Origin: Alphaproteobacteria bacterium
Lineage (GTDB): Bacteria; Pseudomonadota; Alphaproteobacteria; Ferrovibrionales; Ferrovibrionaceae
NCBI GenBank assembly: GCA_018336035.1
Contig: JAGXRD010000078.1
Span: forward strand, 21,052 to 85,051
Direction: 5' to 3'
Length of the DNA stretch: 64,000 bases
The stretch's first letter is position 1; every line of letters begins with the position of its first letter. The notes beneath the pieces were generated by a model. It was not told the origin of the DNA, searched no databases, and was given only the letters and a program-made list of their open reading frames with translations. Positions 62,218 through 64,000 of this stretch are shown one piece after another. Position numbers and translations under genes: made by a program.

Positions 62218-63864
62218 TTAAGCGCCCCGCTCCCACACCGCCTGGTCGGTGACGATGTAGTCGACGCGGCCGTCGCGCAGCAGGCGCAGCATATCGGAGG
62301 GCGCATCCAGCGCAGGCTCGTTGCCGATCTGCATGGCACAGCCGAGCAGGCCGGGCAGCCAGCAGAGCGCCTTGTAGCTTTCGATCAGGCCGTTGAGCAG
62401 CGGATGGCGCAGCTCGTCGACGATCTCGGCCGCGACCGGATGCTGCGCCAGCGCGGGCAGCTGCGGCGCCCAGCGCGGCGCCAGTTTTGCAGCGATGGCG
62501 GGATCGCGCCAGTCGGGCAGCAATTCGCCGAGCGCGGAGCGGGCAGCATACAGCGTGGGCTGCAGCCAGGCCGGGCGATCCAGCCGCGCATTCACCTGCG
62601 CCGGCAGATCGGCAGCGCTGCCAGCGAACAGGATCAGGCGATTGATGCCACCGCTGGCGCCGATGCCGCGGCCCTCGCTGATCGCGATCACCTTGCCGGC
62701 ATTGAGCAACGCGGCGGCGGCACGCAGTGGATCGCGGCTGACCATGCGGCAGCCGGCATTGCCCAGCACCGGATCGAGATCGCCGGTATAGTCGCGGCCC
62801 CAGGCGGCCTCGCGCAGCGGCCGGCGCTGGCGCAGGAAGGCGTCGAGTCCGTCCTGCTGCTGCAGCAGGCTGAGCGCACCGCCCATGGGGAGCGCGCTTT
62901 CATCCATCAGCTGCGCCGAGATGGCGACGCCCTCGCCAAGCCGCGCCTGCAGCTGCATCAGCAAAACCGGATCGGCCAGCAGCGGGCCAGCCAGCGCGAC
63001 GCGGCGCAGGTTATGGCGCTCCAGCAGGATCTTGATGGCTTCAGCAAAGCGATCCGCGAGCAGCAGGCTGAGCGAGGCCGCGAGCAGCTCGGGCGCCTGG
63101 TCTTCCGCCAGCCGGCGCAGCCAGCGTGCCGCGCCGCCTTCGTTGGAAAAATCAGTGACGATCCGGCCCTGGGCATCGACCTTCACATGGGCGCGGAAGG
63201 CTTCGCCGAAGATCGGGTCCGCCTGCAGGCCCAGCGCGAACAGCGAGGCCGCATCGGGCAGGCCGAGACCATCAAGCGCGAGGCCGACCAGCTGGCCGAT
63301 CGACTCACCCTCGGCATCCTCCTGCAGCACAGCCAGCCTGCCGAATTTCAGCAGGCGCGCCGCACAGCCGGTCTGGTCCGCCGTGAAGATCAGCGTGTCG
63401 TCGGCCCAGGGCGCATCGGCCAGCGCCAGCAGCGCATAAGCCTCATGCCGGCCATAGAGCCGCGTCTGCACATGGCGGTTGAGGCCGAGATCGCCGGCGA
63501 GCAGTCCGAGATCGAGCAGGCTTTCCGGATTCGCACGATGATGTTTGCGGGCTTCGTCGGGCAGGCTGATCGGCGTGTCGCGGCCGAGCAGGCTGCGCAA
63601 TCCGCGGCCGACGCGGCGCGGCAGGGAGAGAGCGCGAAAATGCCGACCCGGGAACAGGCCCTGACTGAGTGCCAGGCCGGCAATGTCGCCGGCGCGGATA
63701 TTGGCGATGTCGAGGCATTCGCCGATTGCCTCAATGGGCAGGCGTCCGCCGTCATGCGCCACACCCGACAGCCGTGCCAGCGGCACGGCGGCGAGCAGCT
63801 TCGCGCCATCGAAGACCGCAGCGCCGGCGTCCTGCCAACCGGAATGGACGCCGAGCACCAGCAT
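62218..63864 (-). CDS. Divergent carbamoyltransferase-like protein (NodU/CmcH family)
   Basis: 548 aa. The N-terminal ASKHA-type start 'VLGVHSGWQDAGAAVFDGAKLLAAVPLARLSGVAHDGGRLPIEAI' and 'HHRANPESLLDLGLLAGDLGLNRHVQTRLYGRHEAYALLAL' are reminiscent of carbamoyltransferases. The C-terminal part ('AALLNAGKVIAISEGRGIGASGGINRLILFAGSAADLPAQVNARLDRPAWLQPTLYA') corresponds to the Carbam_trans_C region, but the usual 'GPRALGNRSIL' is not kept. It lies 11 bp after pheT on the same strand. A biosynthetic substrate is not indicated; activity may be lost or changed. Confidence 0.6.
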   Translation of the reverse strand: MLVLGVHSGWQDAGAAVFDGAKLLAAVPLARLSGVAHDGGRLPIEAIGECLDIANIRAGDIAGLALSQGLFPGRHFRALSLPRRVGRGLRSLLGRDTPISLPDEARKHHRANPESLLDLGLLAGDLGLNRHVQTRLYGRHEAYALLALADAPWADDTLIFTADQTGCAARLLKFGRLAVLQEDAEGESIGQLVGLALDGLGLPDAASLFALGLQADPIFGEAFRAHVKVDAQGRIVTDFSNEGGAARWLRRLAEDQAPELLAASLSLLLADRFAEAIKILLERHNLRRVALAGPLLADPVLLMQLQARLGEGVAISAQLMDESALPMGGALSLLQQQDGLDAFLRQRRPLREAAWGRDYTGDLDPVLGNAGCRMVSRDPLRAAAALLNAGKVIAISEGRGIGASGGINRLILFAGSAADLPAQVNARLDRPAWLQPTLYAARSALGELLPDWRDPAIAAKLAPRWAPQLPALAQHPVAAEIVDELRHPLLNGLIESYKALCWLPGLLGCAMQIGNEPALDAPSDMLRLLRDGRVDYIVTDQAVWERGA

Positions 63865-63875
63865 GGTCGTGGCCG

Positions 63876-64000
63876 TTAGGCGCGGAGCGTGGCGCCGCAG
63901 GCCTTCTCGGCCGCCGCCACGATCTTTTTCGCCACCGCCTCGATCTCGGCGTCGGTCAGCGTCTGCTGTTGCGGCTCGAGCCGCACGCTGATCGCCAGCG
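63876..64000 (-). CDS. pheT: Phenylalanyl-tRNA synthetase beta subunit, C-terminus (cut by window edge)
   Basis: The last 41 codons are visible: '...AISVRLEPQQQTLTDAEIEAVAKKIVAAAEKACGATLRA' and stop at 63876. This is the end of the FDX-ACB anticodon-binding domain of PheT, where 'QTLTDAEIEA' is highly conserved. Confidence 0.88.
   Translation of the reverse strand, partial: LAISVRLEPQQQTLTDAEIEAVAKKIVAAAEKACGATLRA

Noticed and set aside
62404..63879. 491-codon rightward open frame
   Set aside because: Antisense shadow of the carbamoyltransferase-like gene; composition dominated by Gln/Ala/Arg with no domain.

Overview
The window is GC-rich, densely packed bacterial chromosome. Several traits suggest an alphaproteobacterium of the Rhodospirillales type: a GAACN7GAAC LexA-like site, a HisKA_2/HWE-type sensor kinase, many ABC uptake operons with TctC/Liv-type binding proteins, and large beta-oxidation clusters. 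This placement is inference; there is no rRNA or marker phylogeny here.

Layout. 0-6 kb: a dipeptide/oligopeptide ABC transporter (ATPase cut by the window edge, two permeases, binding protein) in one transcription unit with an M19-type dipeptidase, divergent from an XRE-cupin regulator. 6-24.4 kb: a fatty/aromatic/branched acyl-CoA catabolic region. It holds an SDR, a thiolase, two enoyl-CoA hydratases, a PaaK-like ligase, a complete Liv-type ABC transporter with an embedded acyl-CoA synthetase, two nitronate monooxygenase-like flavoproteins, a CoA-transferase, a quinone-oxidoreductase-like dehydrogenase and an acyl-CoA dehydrogenase. A TetR repressor lies in the middle, and four promoters share an operator-like element T(T/G)AC...RGTCAA. 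24.4-27.5 kb: LysR, an F420-reductase-like oxidoreductase and a frameshifted SDR. 27.9-34.7 kb: GntR regulator, two cysteine amidohydrolases (one very like biuret hydrolase) and a BMP/PnrA-type ABC transporter. I read this as uptake and hydrolysis of a biuret-like N compound; one permease gene is frameshifted.

35-54 kb is an accessory island. It contains an HTH-like protein, a DUF4238 protein, a PD-(D/E)XK-like protein with small partners, a frameshifted 'HHFHLG' family gene, and a two-TM GAF protein with a 66-aa partner. It also has an AAA ATPase plus subtilase pair (ietAS type), a 53-aa ORF + TIR-like + caspase-like operon (Thoeris-like with a protease effector), and a hybrid histidine kinase. 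A Tn7-like transposition operon follows (tniQ-tnsA-tniA/tnsB-tniB/tnsC-DEDDh exonuclease). The tniQ side ends in about 20-bp spaced repeats only a few dozen bases from tRNA-Ser(GGA), which suggests a tRNA-targeting Tn7-like element carrying defence cargo. The left end was not found.

54-64 kb returns to housekeeping genes: lepA, a hotdog thioesterase, a PAS sensor kinase, a HELGH-motif protein, a tartrate-type dehydrogenase, a TctC-type binding protein, a divergent NodU-like carbamoyltransferase and the C-terminus of pheT. No CRISPR array or rRNA is present. Three genes carry single frameshifts, two or three of them in short repeats, so sequencing error must be considered for each.
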